From Desulfarculus sp. (lineage in GTDB: Bacteria; Desulfobacterota; Desulfarculia; Desulfarculales; Desulfarculaceae), in the NCBI GenBank assembly GCA_016218705.1, contig JACRDC010000058.1, positions 62,001 through 126,000 of the forward strand: DNA of 64,000 nt, given 5' to 3'. Both the position numbers and the translations under genes were made by a program. Numbering within the stretch: position 1 is the first letter of the stretch; every line of letters begins with the position of its first letter. Positions 41,851-52,293 of this stretch are shown one piece after another. The notes beneath the pieces are model-generated. The model was given only the letters and a program-made list of their open reading frames with translations. It ran no database searches and was not told the DNA's origin.

Positions 41851-41915
41851 CTGGCGGAGCTTGGCCCGCGGATTGCATCTATCCCAGGTTGAACGCGCCC
41901 CCACGGGAGGAGTCC

Positions 41916-42692
41916 ATGAAAACCGCCCCTCTGCCCCTTACCGCCAAGGCCTTGGGCCTGACCCCCTCGCCCCAGGGGGCCGTGGCTCCCAGCCAGTTGG
42001 ACTTCGGCCCCCTGGTGACCAGGGCCATGCAGTCCTCCAGCGGGTCGCTGCTGGCGCAACTAGCCAAGATAGCTATGCTTCAGAGTGGCGCCCGCCTGGG
42101 CGACCGCGCCCCGGCCAGCACCGCCTCGGCCCTGGTGGGCTCCCTGGCGGCTGGCGGCGCCGGCCTGCCGGCCCTGCCGGCCAGCCCGCCGGCGGTCAGC
42201 CAGGCCCTGGCCTCGGCCCCCGCCGGCCAAGCCCCGCTGACCCCCGCGCCGCCGGTCCAGCCGGAAAAAACCTCCCCGCCGGCCGCCTCCCGGCGCCAGG
42301 ACCTTGACGGCCTCATCAACTCCGCCGCCGGCCGCCACGGGGTGGACCCCTCCCTGGTGCGGGCGGTCATAACCGCCGAAAGCGACTTCAACCCCAAGGT
42401 CGTCTCCTCGGCCGGGGCCATGGGCCTGATGCAGCTCATGCCCGGCACCGCCCAGGACCTGGGGGTGAAGAACCCCTTTGACCCGGCCCAGAACATAGAC
42501 GGCGGCACCCGCTACCTGTCCCAGATGCTGCGCCGCTTCGAGGGCGACGAGAAAAAGGCCCTGGCCGCCTACAACTGGGGGCCAAGCAACGTGGAGCGTG
42601 GCGGCCGGCTGCCCGAGGAGACGCGCAACTACCTGCAAAAGGTGGCGCGCTACAAGAAGCAATACGCCGGCGGCTACAACACCGTGGCCTAG
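41916..42692 (+). CDS. lytic transglycosylase (SLT domain) with disordered N-terminus
   Basis: A 258-residue protein. Residues 1-125 are Pro/Ala/Ser-rich without a Sec signal. The SLT domain (about 130-250) carries the catalytic Glu155 in [11 protein letters not shown], then [29 protein letters not shown] and [12 protein letters not shown]. It cleaves glycan strands to 1,6-anhydro ends. The missing signal peptide and low-complexity N-terminus resemble flagellar or type III-linked transglycosylases that are exported by the apparatus itself (inference). GGGAGGAG precedes the ATG at 41916. A short palindrome and a PilZ gene follow. Confidence 0.86.
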   Translation: MKTAPLPLTAKALGLTPSPQGAVAPSQLDFGPLVTRAMQSSSGSLLAQLAKIAMLQSGARLGDRAPASTASALVGSLAAGGAGLPALPASPPAVSQALASAPAGQAPLTPAPPVQPEKTSPPAASRRQDLDGLINSAAGRHGVDPSLVRAVITAESDFNPKVVSSAGAMGLMQLMPGTAQDLGVKNPFDPAQNIDGGTRYLSQMLRRFEGDEKKALAAYNWGPSNVERGGRLPEETRNYLQKVARYKKQYAGGYNTVA

Positions 42693-42695
42693 GCG

Positions 42696-42743
42696 GGGCA
42701 TGGACGGCCCGCCAAGAGGAGAAAGCCATGGATGGCTTTCTCC
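42696..42743 (-). repeat. truncated copy C of the multi-hairpin repeat
   Basis: Read on the minus strand it starts with stem GGAGAAAGCCAT/ATGGCTTTCTCC (42743-42732 with 42729-42718), sharing the GCCATCCATGGC centre of copy B. It continues directly into GGCGGGCCGTCCATGCCCCGCC. The two middle hairpins of copies A and B are missing. The outer stem is again different but fully paired. Confidence 0.65.
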
Positions 42744-42870
42744 GGCACACACCTAGGATCGCCATCGCCTCCCTACCACCGGCCCCCCCGTGGGGCTCGG
42801 CGGGGCGTGCATTCAGCCCGCGTAGCCTTTATCATAAGGACATGGACCCCCCCGCCTTGAGGAGGCGCCC

Positions 42871-43572
42871 TTGTCTTCCCAACCATGGACCAGCGACCGG
42901 CTCAAGAACATTTTCACCCCTGGCCGGGACCTCAAGTTGCTCCTGGAAGGGCGCCGCGCCTGGCAACGGCAGGCCGTGCGCCACGCCGTGGTGCTGGCCG
43001 CCGAGAGCGACGAGATGACCCTGAGCCTGCCCGAGCCTCCCCTGCCTCCGCCGCTGTTGGGCCAGGCCTTGGAGATCACGGTGCTGGACGGTCAAGCCCC
43101 GGGACCGGCGCGGCGCTTCGCCTTTGCCTCCAGCATCCTGGACGAGCTGCCCGCCTTTCCCACCCCCCAGGGGGCGCGGCCGGCGGTGGTGGTGATGTTT
43201 CCCCGGCCCCAGGACATGTACTCCACCAGCCTGCGCAAGGCGCGGCGCTACGCGGTGCCGCCCCAGTCGCCCTTGCAACTCTGGCTGGAGGGCCAGCGCC
43301 TGAACCTGCTGGACATCTCCCAGAAGGGCCTGCGCTTCGGCAACGGCGAAACCCTGGCCGGCTTGCGCCCCGGCGACGAGATGAAGCTGAAATTGGTGAT
43401 TCACGACGAGCCCCAAAAGGTGAACGGCCGGGTGGCGGCCGTCAATCCGGGACCCCGGGGCCGAGAGATATCCTTGGAATTGGGCATCCTGCCCCTGGAC
43501 GCCTGGACCTCCCTGGTGGAGGTTCTCAATGAGCTGGAACAGGGCGCGGCGAGTCAAGGGAACAAGACATGA
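42871..43572 (+). CDS. PilZ-domain protein (YcgR-like c-di-GMP effector)
   Basis: A 233-residue cytoplasmic protein. The N-terminal part (about 1-115) is a YcgR_N-like beta domain. The C-terminal PilZ domain shows the c-di-GMP signature RKARRYAV (122-129) and DISQKGLRFGN (148-158). YcgR-like proteins bind the flagellar motor or other machines in response to c-di-GMP. The start is TTG at 42871 with GGAGG 6 bases upstream. Its stop overlaps the next ATG (ATGA), coupling it to the 102-residue protein. Together with the neighbouring transglycosylase this suggests an envelope or motility role. Confidence 0.83.
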   Translation: MSSQPWTSDRLKNIFTPGRDLKLLLEGRRAWQRQAVRHAVVLAAESDEMTLSLPEPPLPPPLLGQALEITVLDGQAPGPARRFAFASSILDELPAFPTPQGARPAVVVMFPRPQDMYSTSLRKARRYAVPPQSPLQLWLEGQRLNLLDISQKGLRFGNGETLAGLRPGDEMKLKLVIHDEPQKVNGRVAAVNPGPRGREISLELGILPLDAWTSLVEVLNELEQGAASQGNKT

Positions 43573-43877
43573 GCACAGCGGACAAGGACCAGGACTTCGT
43601 GTGGGTGATCGTGGAAATCCAGGGCCAGGAGGAGAACTTCCTGGGCCTCAACGACACTGAGAGCGGCGAAACCTTCATCCCCGTGACCGCCGAGCGCGAG
43701 CATGGCCTGATGCTCCTGGGGCGCCTGCCCGGGGCCGTGCAAGGGGCCACCCGCCAGGTGGAGTCCATCCACCAGCGGCGCATACTGGAGGCGGCCGGCG
43801 CCGAGGGCTTCGCGGTCTACCTGGTGGACGAGCAGGGCCGCTTTCTCAAGCGCCTGGACCCGGTCAAGGCCAACTAG
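43569..43877 (+). CDS. 102-residue hypothetical protein coupled to the PilZ gene
   Basis: A small cytoplasmic alpha/beta protein (FVWVIVEIQGQEENFLGLND at the start; RLPGAVQGATRQVESIHQRR in the middle; FAVYLVDEQGRFLKRL at the end). There are no membrane segments or metal motifs. The strand pattern resembles small SseB-like or regulatory domains, but I do not recognise it. The ATG overlaps the PilZ stop by 4 bases, so stoichiometric production with the c-di-GMP effector is likely. The 3' end overlaps the convergent murJ gene by 4 bases. Confidence 0.7.
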   Translation: MSTADKDQDFVWVIVEIQGQEENFLGLNDTESGETFIPVTAEREHGLMLLGRLPGAVQGATRQVESIHQRRILEAAGAEGFAVYLVDEQGRFLKRLDPVKAN

Positions 43878-45451
43878 CCCCGCCGGCGGCGCAGCATCTG
43901 CCAGAACTCGCCCAGCTCCTTGAGCCTGAGCAGATAGGCCATCAGCAGGAATACGCCAGCGCCCACGGCCATGCCCGCCAGGGGGGGCAGGCCCCGCCCC
44001 AGGTAGCCCTGGGGATCGCCCCAGTCTGGCATATAGGCCACCAGCCACACCGCCAGGCCCATCACCGCCGAGGCCAGGCCGATGCGCAGGCTGCTCACGA
44101 GCATCTCCCGGCCACCCAGGGGTCCCAGGCGATGGCGCAGGCGCCACAAGAGCACCAGGAAGTTCACCGCCCCCGAGACCGTGGTGGCCAAGGCCAGGCC
44201 CACGTGGGCCAACGGCCCCATGAGGGCCAGGCTCACCCCCAGGTTGACCAGCAGGCAGAAGGCCGCCACCTTGACCGGTGTGGCCGTGTCCTTGAGGGCG
44301 TAGAAGGCCGGCAGCACCGAGCGCACGGCGGCGAAGGCCCACAGCCCCAGGCCGTAGCCCACCACCGCCCCGGCGGTGGCCGAGGCGCTTTCGGGGCCGA
44401 ACTGGCCCCGGGCGAAGAGCAAAAGCACCAGGGGCTTGGCCAGCACGATCAGCCCCACCATGGCCGGCAGCACGATGAACATGGTCAGCCTGAGGCCATA
44501 GGACATGGTCTGCTTGAGCGCCTGGTGGTCGCCCTGGGTGGCCTGGCGCGACAGGCTGGGCAGGATGGCCGTGGAGACGGCGATGGCGAAGATGCCCAGG
44601 GGGAACTCGATGAGCCGGTCGGCGTAGTAGAGGAAGCTGACGCTGCCCTTGGGCAGGTAGGAGGCCAGGATGGTGTTCATGGCCACGGTCACCTGGTACA
44701 CCGCCGCCCCGAAGATGGCCGGCCCCATGAGCCGCGCGATGCGGCGCAGGTGGGGGTTCTTCAGGTCCCAGGCCGGCCGCAGCAAGAAGCCCTTGGCCCG
44801 CAGATAGGGCAGGTGCAGGAGCAACTGGGCCGCGCCGCCCAGGAGCACGCCCACGGCCAGGCTCAACACCGGCGGGTCCAGGCGGCGGGCCAGGAGCATG
44901 GGGCAGGCGATGAAGAACAGGTTGAGCAGCACCGGCGAGAAGGCCGGGGCGAAGAAATGGTCCTGGGAGTTGAGCACCCCGGCGGCCAGGGCGGCCAGGC
45001 TGATGAAGAAAATATAGGGAAAGCACCAGCGGGTGAGGCTCACGGTCAGCGCAAATAGCTGGCCGTCGGCGGAAAAACCCGGGGCCATGACCCGCACCAC
45101 CTGGTCCGCGAAGGTCATGCCCAGGCCGCAGACCACCAACAGGGTCAGGGCCAGGAGCCCATAGGTGGAGCGGGCCAGGAGCTTGGCCTCCTCCTGGCCC
45201 TGTTTGGCCAGCACCTCGGTGAAGACGGGGATGAAGGCGATGGTGAGCGTGCCCTCGGCAAAGAGCCTTCTCAGCAGGTTGGGGATGCGGAAGGCCACGA
45301 AAAAGGCGTCGGCCGCCGGGCCGGCCCCAAAGAAATAGGCGATGACCAAGTCGCGCAGAAAGCCGCCCACCCGGCTCAAAAGAGTGGCCAGGCCCACCAC
45401 GCCGGCGGCCTTGGCCACCTTGCGTTGCTCGCTGGAGGTAGACTGGGACAT
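43874..45451 (-). CDS. murJ: Lipid II flippase MurJ
   Basis: A 525-residue polytopic membrane protein of the MOP superfamily with about 14 helices. The N-terminal motif LATLLSRVGGFLRDLVIAYFFG and AFRIPNLLRRLFAEGTL with the following AFIPVFTEVL are classic MurJ, including the conserved arginines (RIPNLLRR) of the central cavity. MurJ flips undecaprenyl-linked Lipid II across the inner membrane, feeding penicillin-binding proteins such as the one encoded at 29 kb. The gene is divergent from rpsT, a common deltaproteobacterial arrangement. Confidence 0.94.
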   Translation of the reverse strand: MSQSTSSEQRKVAKAAGVVGLATLLSRVGGFLRDLVIAYFFGAGPAADAFFVAFRIPNLLRRLFAEGTLTIAFIPVFTEVLAKQGQEEAKLLARSTYGLLALTLLVVCGLGMTFADQVVRVMAPGFSADGQLFALTVSLTRWCFPYIFFISLAALAAGVLNSQDHFFAPAFSPVLLNLFFIACPMLLARRLDPPVLSLAVGVLLGGAAQLLLHLPYLRAKGFLLRPAWDLKNPHLRRIARLMGPAIFGAAVYQVTVAMNTILASYLPKGSVSFLYYADRLIEFPLGIFAIAVSTAILPSLSRQATQGDHQALKQTMSYGLRLTMFIVLPAMVGLIVLAKPLVLLLFARGQFGPESASATAGAVVGYGLGLWAFAAVRSVLPAFYALKDTATPVKVAAFCLLVNLGVSLALMGPLAHVGLALATTVSGAVNFLVLLWRLRHRLGPLGGREMLVSSLRIGLASAVMGLAVWLVAYMPDWGDPQGYLGRGLPPLAGMAVGAGVFLLMAYLLRLKELGEFWQMLRRRRG

Positions 45452-45482
45452 CCCTTGTGCTAAAATCCTTGGCGCAAGCCCC

Positions 45483-45511
45483 TTGACAGAGGGGCAAAAG
45501 CCGGATAAAAG
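45483..45511 (+). promoter_or_regulatory. promoter of rpsT
   Basis: A perfect TTGACA (45483-45488), a 17-base spacer and TAAAAG (45506-45511) put transcription near 45518 and give a leader of about 68 bases. Confidence 0.65.
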
Positions 45512-45529
45512 TTGGGTTCTCGATCCGCA

Positions 45530-45550
45530 CGGCCCGCAGGGGCCGCTTTT
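45530..45550 (+). terminator. leader hairpin with T-run upstream of rpsT (possible attenuator)
   Basis: CGGCCC (45530-45535) pairs with GGGCCG (45540-45545) around a GCAG loop, followed by C and TTTT (45547-45550). It lies inside the predicted rpsT leader. Confidence 0.4.
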
Positions 45551-45585
45551 GCCTTGACTAGAGACAACTTGGGAGGATGACCAAG

Positions 45586-45852
45586 GTGGCCAACCACGCT
45601 TCCGCCATCAAGAGGGCCAAACAGAGTGAAAAGGCCCGCATGCGCAACAAGGCCACGCGTACCCGCGTGCGCAATGCCGTGAAAAGCGTCCGCCAGGCCC
45701 TGGAGGGCAAGGACGCTGGCGCGGCCCAGACCGCCCTGCGCCAGGCCGCCAGTGTCATAGACAAGGCCGCCGGCGAAGGCGTGATCCACGACAACGCCGC
45801 CTCGCGCTACATCTCCCGCCTGTCCCGTCAGGTTCAAGCCCTCACCGCCTAG
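45586..45852 (+). CDS. rpsT: 30S ribosomal protein S20
   Basis: An 88-residue basic protein of normal length, with ANHASAIKRAKQSEKARMRN at the start matching the S20 N-terminus. S20 is a primary binder of 16S rRNA in the small subunit. The GTG at 45586 has GGGAGG 9 bases upstream. An in-frame ATG at 45577 abuts the ribosome site and would add three residues foreign to the family. The 3' end overlaps the convergent holA gene by 11 bases. Confidence 0.95.
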   Translation: MANHASAIKRAKQSEKARMRNKATRTRVRNAVKSVRQALEGKDAGAAQTALRQAASVIDKAAGEGVIHDNAASRYISRLSRQVQALTA

Positions 45853-46927
45853 CCAGGCCGTCACGCCCCCGCCGCCCCGAGCCAGGGCCGGCGGGGACGT
45901 GCGCAGCACCCGCGCACAGGTCCATTATCAGGCGCTCCATGATGACCCGGTCGGCGCCGGGCGAGGACTTGAGCGCCAAATCGGCCTCAAGGATGCGCGC
46001 CAGGCGGCCCGCCAGGCCGGCGGCGCTCTCTTTTTGCGCCCGCGCCAGGATGGTGCCCGCCGCCTGGGGGGGCAGGCGCAGGGCGCTCTGGGCCTGGGCG
46101 GGCCCCCCGCCCTGGTCCAGCACCTTGCGGGCCTCCAGAAGCTGCCGAAACAGCCTGGTCACCATGGCCAGCACCTTCACCGCCGGCTCGCCCAGGGAAG
46201 TGAGCTGATCGTGGCTGGTCAGGGCGCGGTGCAGGAGGCCGGCGGCCAGGGCGTCGGTGAAGTCGAAGATGGAGTAGAGCCGCCCCCGGCCGGTGACCGC
46301 CGCCACGTCCTGGGCGCTTATCCGCGCCCGTCCGCCCACGTAGAGCGAGAGCTTCTCGATCTCGGAGTCCAAGGCCCCCAGGCCCAGGCCCATCAGCTCG
46401 GCCAGGCGCTCGGCCGCCTCCCTGTCCAGGGTCTTGCCCCGCGCCGCCGCCCGCTGGTTAAGCCACGGTGGCAGGTCCCGGGGCCACATCTTCTTGAAGA
46501 CGTGTACCTTGCCGGCCTTGGCCAGGGCCTTGGCCAGGCGGGTGCGGCTGTCCAGCTTGGCGCCGGCCAGCACCAGGCAGGTGCTGGGCGCCGGGTCCTC
46601 CACATAGGGCAAGAGGGCGTTAAGCTGCTCGGCCTTGTAGGCCTCCATTTCTTGCAGGATCACCAGGCGGCGGCTGCCCAGGAAAGGCAGGGTGCGGGCG
46701 CCTTCCAGCACCCGCGAGGGCGGCGTGTCCTGGGCGTGCAGGCGCTCCACGTTGAGGCTGGGGTTCTGACTGAAGGCCGGCGAGGCCAGGAAGTCCTCCA
46801 GGGCCTGGGCCACCAGGAAGTCCTCCTCGCCGAATAGGCCATAGAGAGGCCCCGGCTGGCCGCCGGACACCTCGGGCCAGGGGCTGGCCCCCGCCCCGCC
46901 GCCCACGGCCGCGCCCTTGACCGCCAT
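45842..46927 (-). CDS. holA: DNA polymerase III delta subunit HolA
   Basis: A 361-residue clamp-loader subunit. The N-terminal AAA-like domain has LYGLFGEEDFLVAQALEDF, and the conserved TLPFLGSRRLVIL segment is present. Helical domains typical of HolA follow (GALDSEIEKLSLYVG, YSIFDFTDALAAG). The delta subunit opens the beta clamp. The extra 25 residues at the N-terminus and a Gly/Arg-rich C-terminal tail (GPGSGRRGRDG) extend the family consensus. It lies downstream of lptE with a 17-base gap, the usual order after leuS. Confidence 0.9.
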   Translation of the reverse strand: MAVKGAAVGGGAGASPWPEVSGGQPGPLYGLFGEEDFLVAQALEDFLASPAFSQNPSLNVERLHAQDTPPSRVLEGARTLPFLGSRRLVILQEMEAYKAEQLNALLPYVEDPAPSTCLVLAGAKLDSRTRLAKALAKAGKVHVFKKMWPRDLPPWLNQRAAARGKTLDREAAERLAELMGLGLGALDSEIEKLSLYVGGRARISAQDVAAVTGRGRLYSIFDFTDALAAGLLHRALTSHDQLTSLGEPAVKVLAMVTRLFRQLLEARKVLDQGGGPAQAQSALRLPPQAAGTILARAQKESAAGLAGRLARILEADLALKSSPGADRVIMERLIMDLCAGAAHVPAGPGSGRRGRDGLARR

Positions 46928-46944
46928 GGTTTAGACCGCCGGGT

Positions 46945-47463
46945 CTAGAAGTTTTCGAACACGCTGTCGTGCAGGGACTGCGCCAGTTCCTTGGCCAACT
47001 CGCTGATGGCCACCTGCTTGAACTGCTCGCTGGCCTGGATGGTGCCCACGATGTTGAAGGTGCGGTTCTTGGACAGATCGCGGTTCTCCCACAGGATGTC
47101 GCCGTTGTTGCGGCGCACCAGTTGGGCGGCCACGAAGATGGTGATGCGGCGCTGCAGGCTGGTGGAGCCCCTGGTCAGCGAGATGTCCTCGGTTTCCACC
47201 TTCTTGATGGTGCCCCTGAGGACCACGTCGGACTGGCCCTCGGAAACCACCCGGAGCATCTGGCTGCGGGTGAACTGGAAGATGGTCTCGTCGGTGAAGA
47301 CGCGCTCGATGCGCAGCTCGCCGGTCTGGTTGTCGAAGACCGGGATGGCCACGGTGCGCACGTCCGAGGGCAGGTTGTTCTGCTTGCCGCGGAAATTGTA
47401 GCCGCAGGCCGCCAGCGCCAAGGCCGCCGCCATCAAGACCATCATCAAGGATAGCTTGCGCAC
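46945..47463 (-). CDS. lptE: LPS-assembly lipoprotein LptE
   Basis: A 172-residue outer-membrane lipoprotein with lipobox LAAC followed by GYNFRG, the conserved LptE start, then VRTVAIPVFDNQTGE and the later DILWENRDLS region. LptE plugs the LptD barrel that inserts lipopolysaccharide. Two in-frame GTG codons compete. GTG 47463 has GGGGAGG 7 bases upstream and is preferred; GTG 47469 would add two residues but sits only one base from the ribosome site. The presence of LptE supports a Gram-negative outer membrane. Confidence 0.9.
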   Translation of the reverse strand: MRKLSLMMVLMAAALALAACGYNFRGKQNNLPSDVRTVAIPVFDNQTGELRIERVFTDETIFQFTRSQMLRVVSEGQSDVVLRGTIKKVETEDISLTRGSTSLQRRITIFVAAQLVRRNNGDILWENRDLSKNRTFNIVGTIQASEQFKQVAISELAKELAQSLHDSVFENF

Positions 47464-47574
47464 TTTCACGCCTCCCCTGCCTTGCCGATATGGTTGAGGC
47501 CGCGCCCGCCAAGTCGCGGGCAGATCATAGTTAACATGGGGGCGGCCGGTCTGTCCACGCCCGCCGGCCAGGCC

Positions 47575-48273
47575 CTAGCCCTCCAGGCGCAGCGCCAAGT
47601 GCCACCCCCGGTTGGGGAACTCGATGGGGTGACGGCACTGGAGCTTGAAGCCGTGGCCGCCCATGAGCTCCAGCAACTGGTCCACGGTGGTCCATTGCAG
47701 GCACTCGTAAAAACCCGCCGAGCCCTTCTCCTCGGTGCCCCAGCCCACCTCCAGCACCAAAAGCCCGCCCGGTTTGAGCACCCTGGTGATCTCTCCCAGC
47801 AGCCTGGGCAAATCAAAGGCGTGGTCAAAGGAGTTGGAGAACACGATGTCCGCCGAGCGGTCGGGAAACTGGATGGCGTGGAAGTCCCCGGGTAGCACGT
47901 AGCGGTTGCCTTGCCCCGGGTTGAGGTCAATGCCCACCGCGAAGCAGCCCTTGTCCATGAAGGCCTTGACCTCGCTGCCCTGGCGGGCGCCCAGGCACAG
48001 GGCCGTGCCCTTCCGCACCACGCCAAACCCGTTGAGCCGCTCCAGCAGCACGCGCCGGTACTTCTGGTCGTAGTCCTCGATCTCCCGGGGGCAAATGTTT
48101 TTCAGCTTGAACTTGGCCGCCTGGTGCTCAACGTAGTCGTCGTAGTTGTCGTAGTGCCGCTTGAGCAGGAGGTCGTCGCCGGCGGCCACCCAGCGCTTGC
48201 CGATGCGCTTCTTGAGGTAGTGCTGGCGTATCTTGTCGGGGATGGCCTTGAGGTCGCGCAACACCTTGGACAT
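47575..48273 (-). CDS. SAM-dependent methyltransferase (class I)
   Basis: A 232-residue protein. The N-terminal 80 residues are basic and helical (KVLRDLKAIPDKIRQHYLKKR, RHYDNYDDYVEHQAAKF). The fold then shows ALCLGARQGSEVKAF as motif I with GARQG, VGIDLNPG as the acidic loop, DIVFSNSFDHAFD and LKPGGLLVLEVGWG. The unusual motif I and the SNSFDH element resemble methyltransferases of glycan and lipid pathways rather than tRNA enzymes. The ATG at 48273 is chosen over a TTG at 48306 that overlaps leuS. It lies between leuS and lptE, both conserved housekeeping genes. Confidence 0.78.
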   Translation of the reverse strand: MSKVLRDLKAIPDKIRQHYLKKRIGKRWVAAGDDLLLKRHYDNYDDYVEHQAAKFKLKNICPREIEDYDQKYRRVLLERLNGFGVVRKGTALCLGARQGSEVKAFMDKGCFAVGIDLNPGQGNRYVLPGDFHAIQFPDRSADIVFSNSFDHAFDLPRLLGEITRVLKPGGLLVLEVGWGTEEKGSAGFYECLQWTTVDQLLELMGGHGFKLQCRHPIEFPNRGWHLALRLEG

Positions 48274-48295
48274 GGCCGGCCCTATGCCATCACGG

Positions 48296-50803
<2,508 letters not shown>

Positions 50804-50886
50804 GATCGCCGATACTTATCCTGTAGGCCCCCACGGAGGCTCGCGGTGAACACCCATCCCCGGACCCTTGAGGCCCAAGTGCACCG

Positions 50887-50915
50887 TTTGTATCACAGGG
50901 TCAGCTACTTGTAAA
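50887..50915 (-). promoter_or_regulatory. promoter of leuS
   Basis: On the minus strand TTTACA (50915-50910) and TACAAA (50892-50887) are separated by 17 bases. Transcription would start near 50880, 77 bases before the ATG. Confidence 0.55.
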
Positions 50916-51111
50916 CCACGGGGTGCCCCCCGCGGGGCAGATATGGGCCGGTTGAGTGCCCTCGGTTGGGCAGGGACGGGTCGGTTGAGGCCCTCGCCTT
51001 GGCTGGCGCCGGCGGCCCCCGTTGGGGGAGGCCACCACGAAAAGAAGGAGCGAACGGAGGCTACCCCCGCCCCTTGCTAAACTAAGACCTTGCCGCAATT
51101 GGCTTTTCTTG

Positions 51112-51140
51112 ATGTGGGGGCGGGGGTTGTCCTCGCCCGG
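51112..51140 (+). repeat. diverged copy of the 29-base palindromic repeat
   Basis: It matches the 31.6-kb left-arm sequence (reverse complement) at 24 of 29 positions by eye. It is also preceded by the same GGCTTTTCTNGATGT flank, showing that the shared unit is longer than the palindrome. Confidence 0.65.
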
Positions 51141-51231
51141 CTTTTGTATTTTGATGAAATTATCTAGCCCTGACAGCGCGGGCAGGTGGAGGCCATGGCG
51201 CCGTCCTTTCTGGCCTGGGGGAGGCTGTCCC

Positions 51232-52293
51232 CTAGACGCTCACGTACTGGCCCAGCCAGGCCCGCTGGCGCGCGGCGGCGCGGTGGAAGGCGGCCCAGCG
51301 CGTCTGCGCGAAGCCGGGCGGGGCCTGGTAGTCGTGGTTGAGGCCCTGGTCCTGCAACAGGTTATCCACCACGTCCTGGCGTAGCGGCTCGCCCAGGGCC
51401 TCGACCTCCCACTGCTCTTTGTCGTAGGCCGGCAGGCCGCCGCTGGCCGGGAAGAGTCCGGCGAAGGTATCGCACCACTTTTGGCAGCGCTCCCGGCGGC
51501 CCTCCTGGGAGTTGGCCAGGCATTGCCTGATGCCGGTTTCGATGTCCCGCCAGGGGGTGACGCCGGCGGGCTGGTCCTTGGGGCGGGCCAGGAGCCAGCC
51601 GTACAGGAAGCGGCAGGCATTGTAATACTCTTGCTGGTTGGCCAGGTGCAGCACCCGGCCCGGCCCGCCGCCATCGGCGAAGACCGCCCGCCACTCCAAA
51701 AAGGGATAGTCGGGGAAGAAGCCGGCCTGGAAGTGGACCACCGGCAGGGGTATCAGGGTGTTGGCCTGGGCGATCAGGCGCCGCCGGGCGTCCTCCATGG
51801 CCTTGCCCAGGCCGCCGCCGCCAGCCAGGGGCACTAGCTTCTTGACGTCGTTCTCGCGGTGCCAGCGCCCGGAGAAGCCCTGGTGGGACCAGGTGTCGGC
51901 CACAGTGTGCAGGGCCACCCCCAGGCGGCAGAGATGGTAAAGGCGCTCGTCCCAGCCCTCGGCGGCCACCTCCTCCAGCAGCTTATCGGCCAAAAAGCCC
52001 CGGGGCTGGGTGAGGAAGACGTCATCGTCGGATTCCACCGGCCCCGGCGGCAAAAAGTGAAAAGGCAGGTAGACCTTGCGCCATACCTCCCGGCGCCGCG
52101 AATGTATGTAGGCGCCGGGGCTGTTGGCCGTGGCCAGGGGCGAAAAGGGCTGGCCATTGACCAGGATGTCGCGGCCGTCCTGGGCGTCGTCCACGTATTG
52201 GGCGGCATAGCCGATGACCTGGGCGTCCTGCTCGTTGAAGCCTGCCGCCCGGGCCAGCACCGCCGTGGCGCCGTAGTGCATGTCAACTTGCAT
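51232..52293 (-). CDS. DUF6765 protein (zinc-dependent phospholipase C-like fold)
   Basis: A 353-residue cytoplasmic protein without signal peptide. The N-terminal VDMHYGATAVLARAAGF, the AQYVDDAQDG segment and LHTVADTWSHQGF (His129, Asp133, His137) fit DUF6765, a family I relate to the HxxxD/HxxxH zinc site of phospholipase C/P1 nuclease-like helical proteins. Substrate and role are unknown. The ATG at 52293 has GGTGG upstream. The earlier in-frame start would add a Gly/Pro/Arg-rich extension. It stands alone between the leuS and secA regions. Confidence 0.7.
   Translation of the reverse strand: MQVDMHYGATAVLARAAGFNEQDAQVIGYAAQYVDDAQDGRDILVNGQPFSPLATANSPGAYIHSRRREVWRKVYLPFHFLPPGPVESDDDVFLTQPRGFLADKLLEEVAAEGWDERLYHLCRLGVALHTVADTWSHQGFSGRWHRENDVKKLVPLAGGGGLGKAMEDARRRLIAQANTLIPLPVVHFQAGFFPDYPFLEWRAVFADGGGPGRVLHLANQQEYYNACRFLYGWLLARPKDQPAGVTPWRDIETGIRQCLANSQEGRRERCQKWCDTFAGLFPASGGLPAYDKEQWEVEALGEPLRQDVVDNLLQDQGLNHDYQAPPGFAQTRWAAFHRAAARQRAWLGQYVSV

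Larger units (their letters stand above)
50804..51231. other. intergenic region upstream of leuS
   Basis: No gene is supported. It holds the leuS promoter (50887-50915), two imperfect direct repeats around GGGCCGGTTGAG / GGGTCGGTTGAG (50945-50990), and a diverged copy of the 29-base palindromic repeat (51112-51140) followed by CTTTTGTATTTTG. No T-box-like leader for leuS is evident. Confidence 0.6.

Noticed and set aside
41790-41880. A c-di-GMP (GEMM) riboswitch upstream of the transglycosylase or ANTAR gene
   Set aside because: The context is attractive and TTCGGTAAG resembles a GEMM end, but the conserved GCAAACC and ACGCAAAGCC segments are missing on both strands.
50804-51231. A T-box leader for leuS
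   Set aside because: No T-box sequence, specifier-loop arrangement or terminator/antiterminator pair is visible in the 77-base leader.
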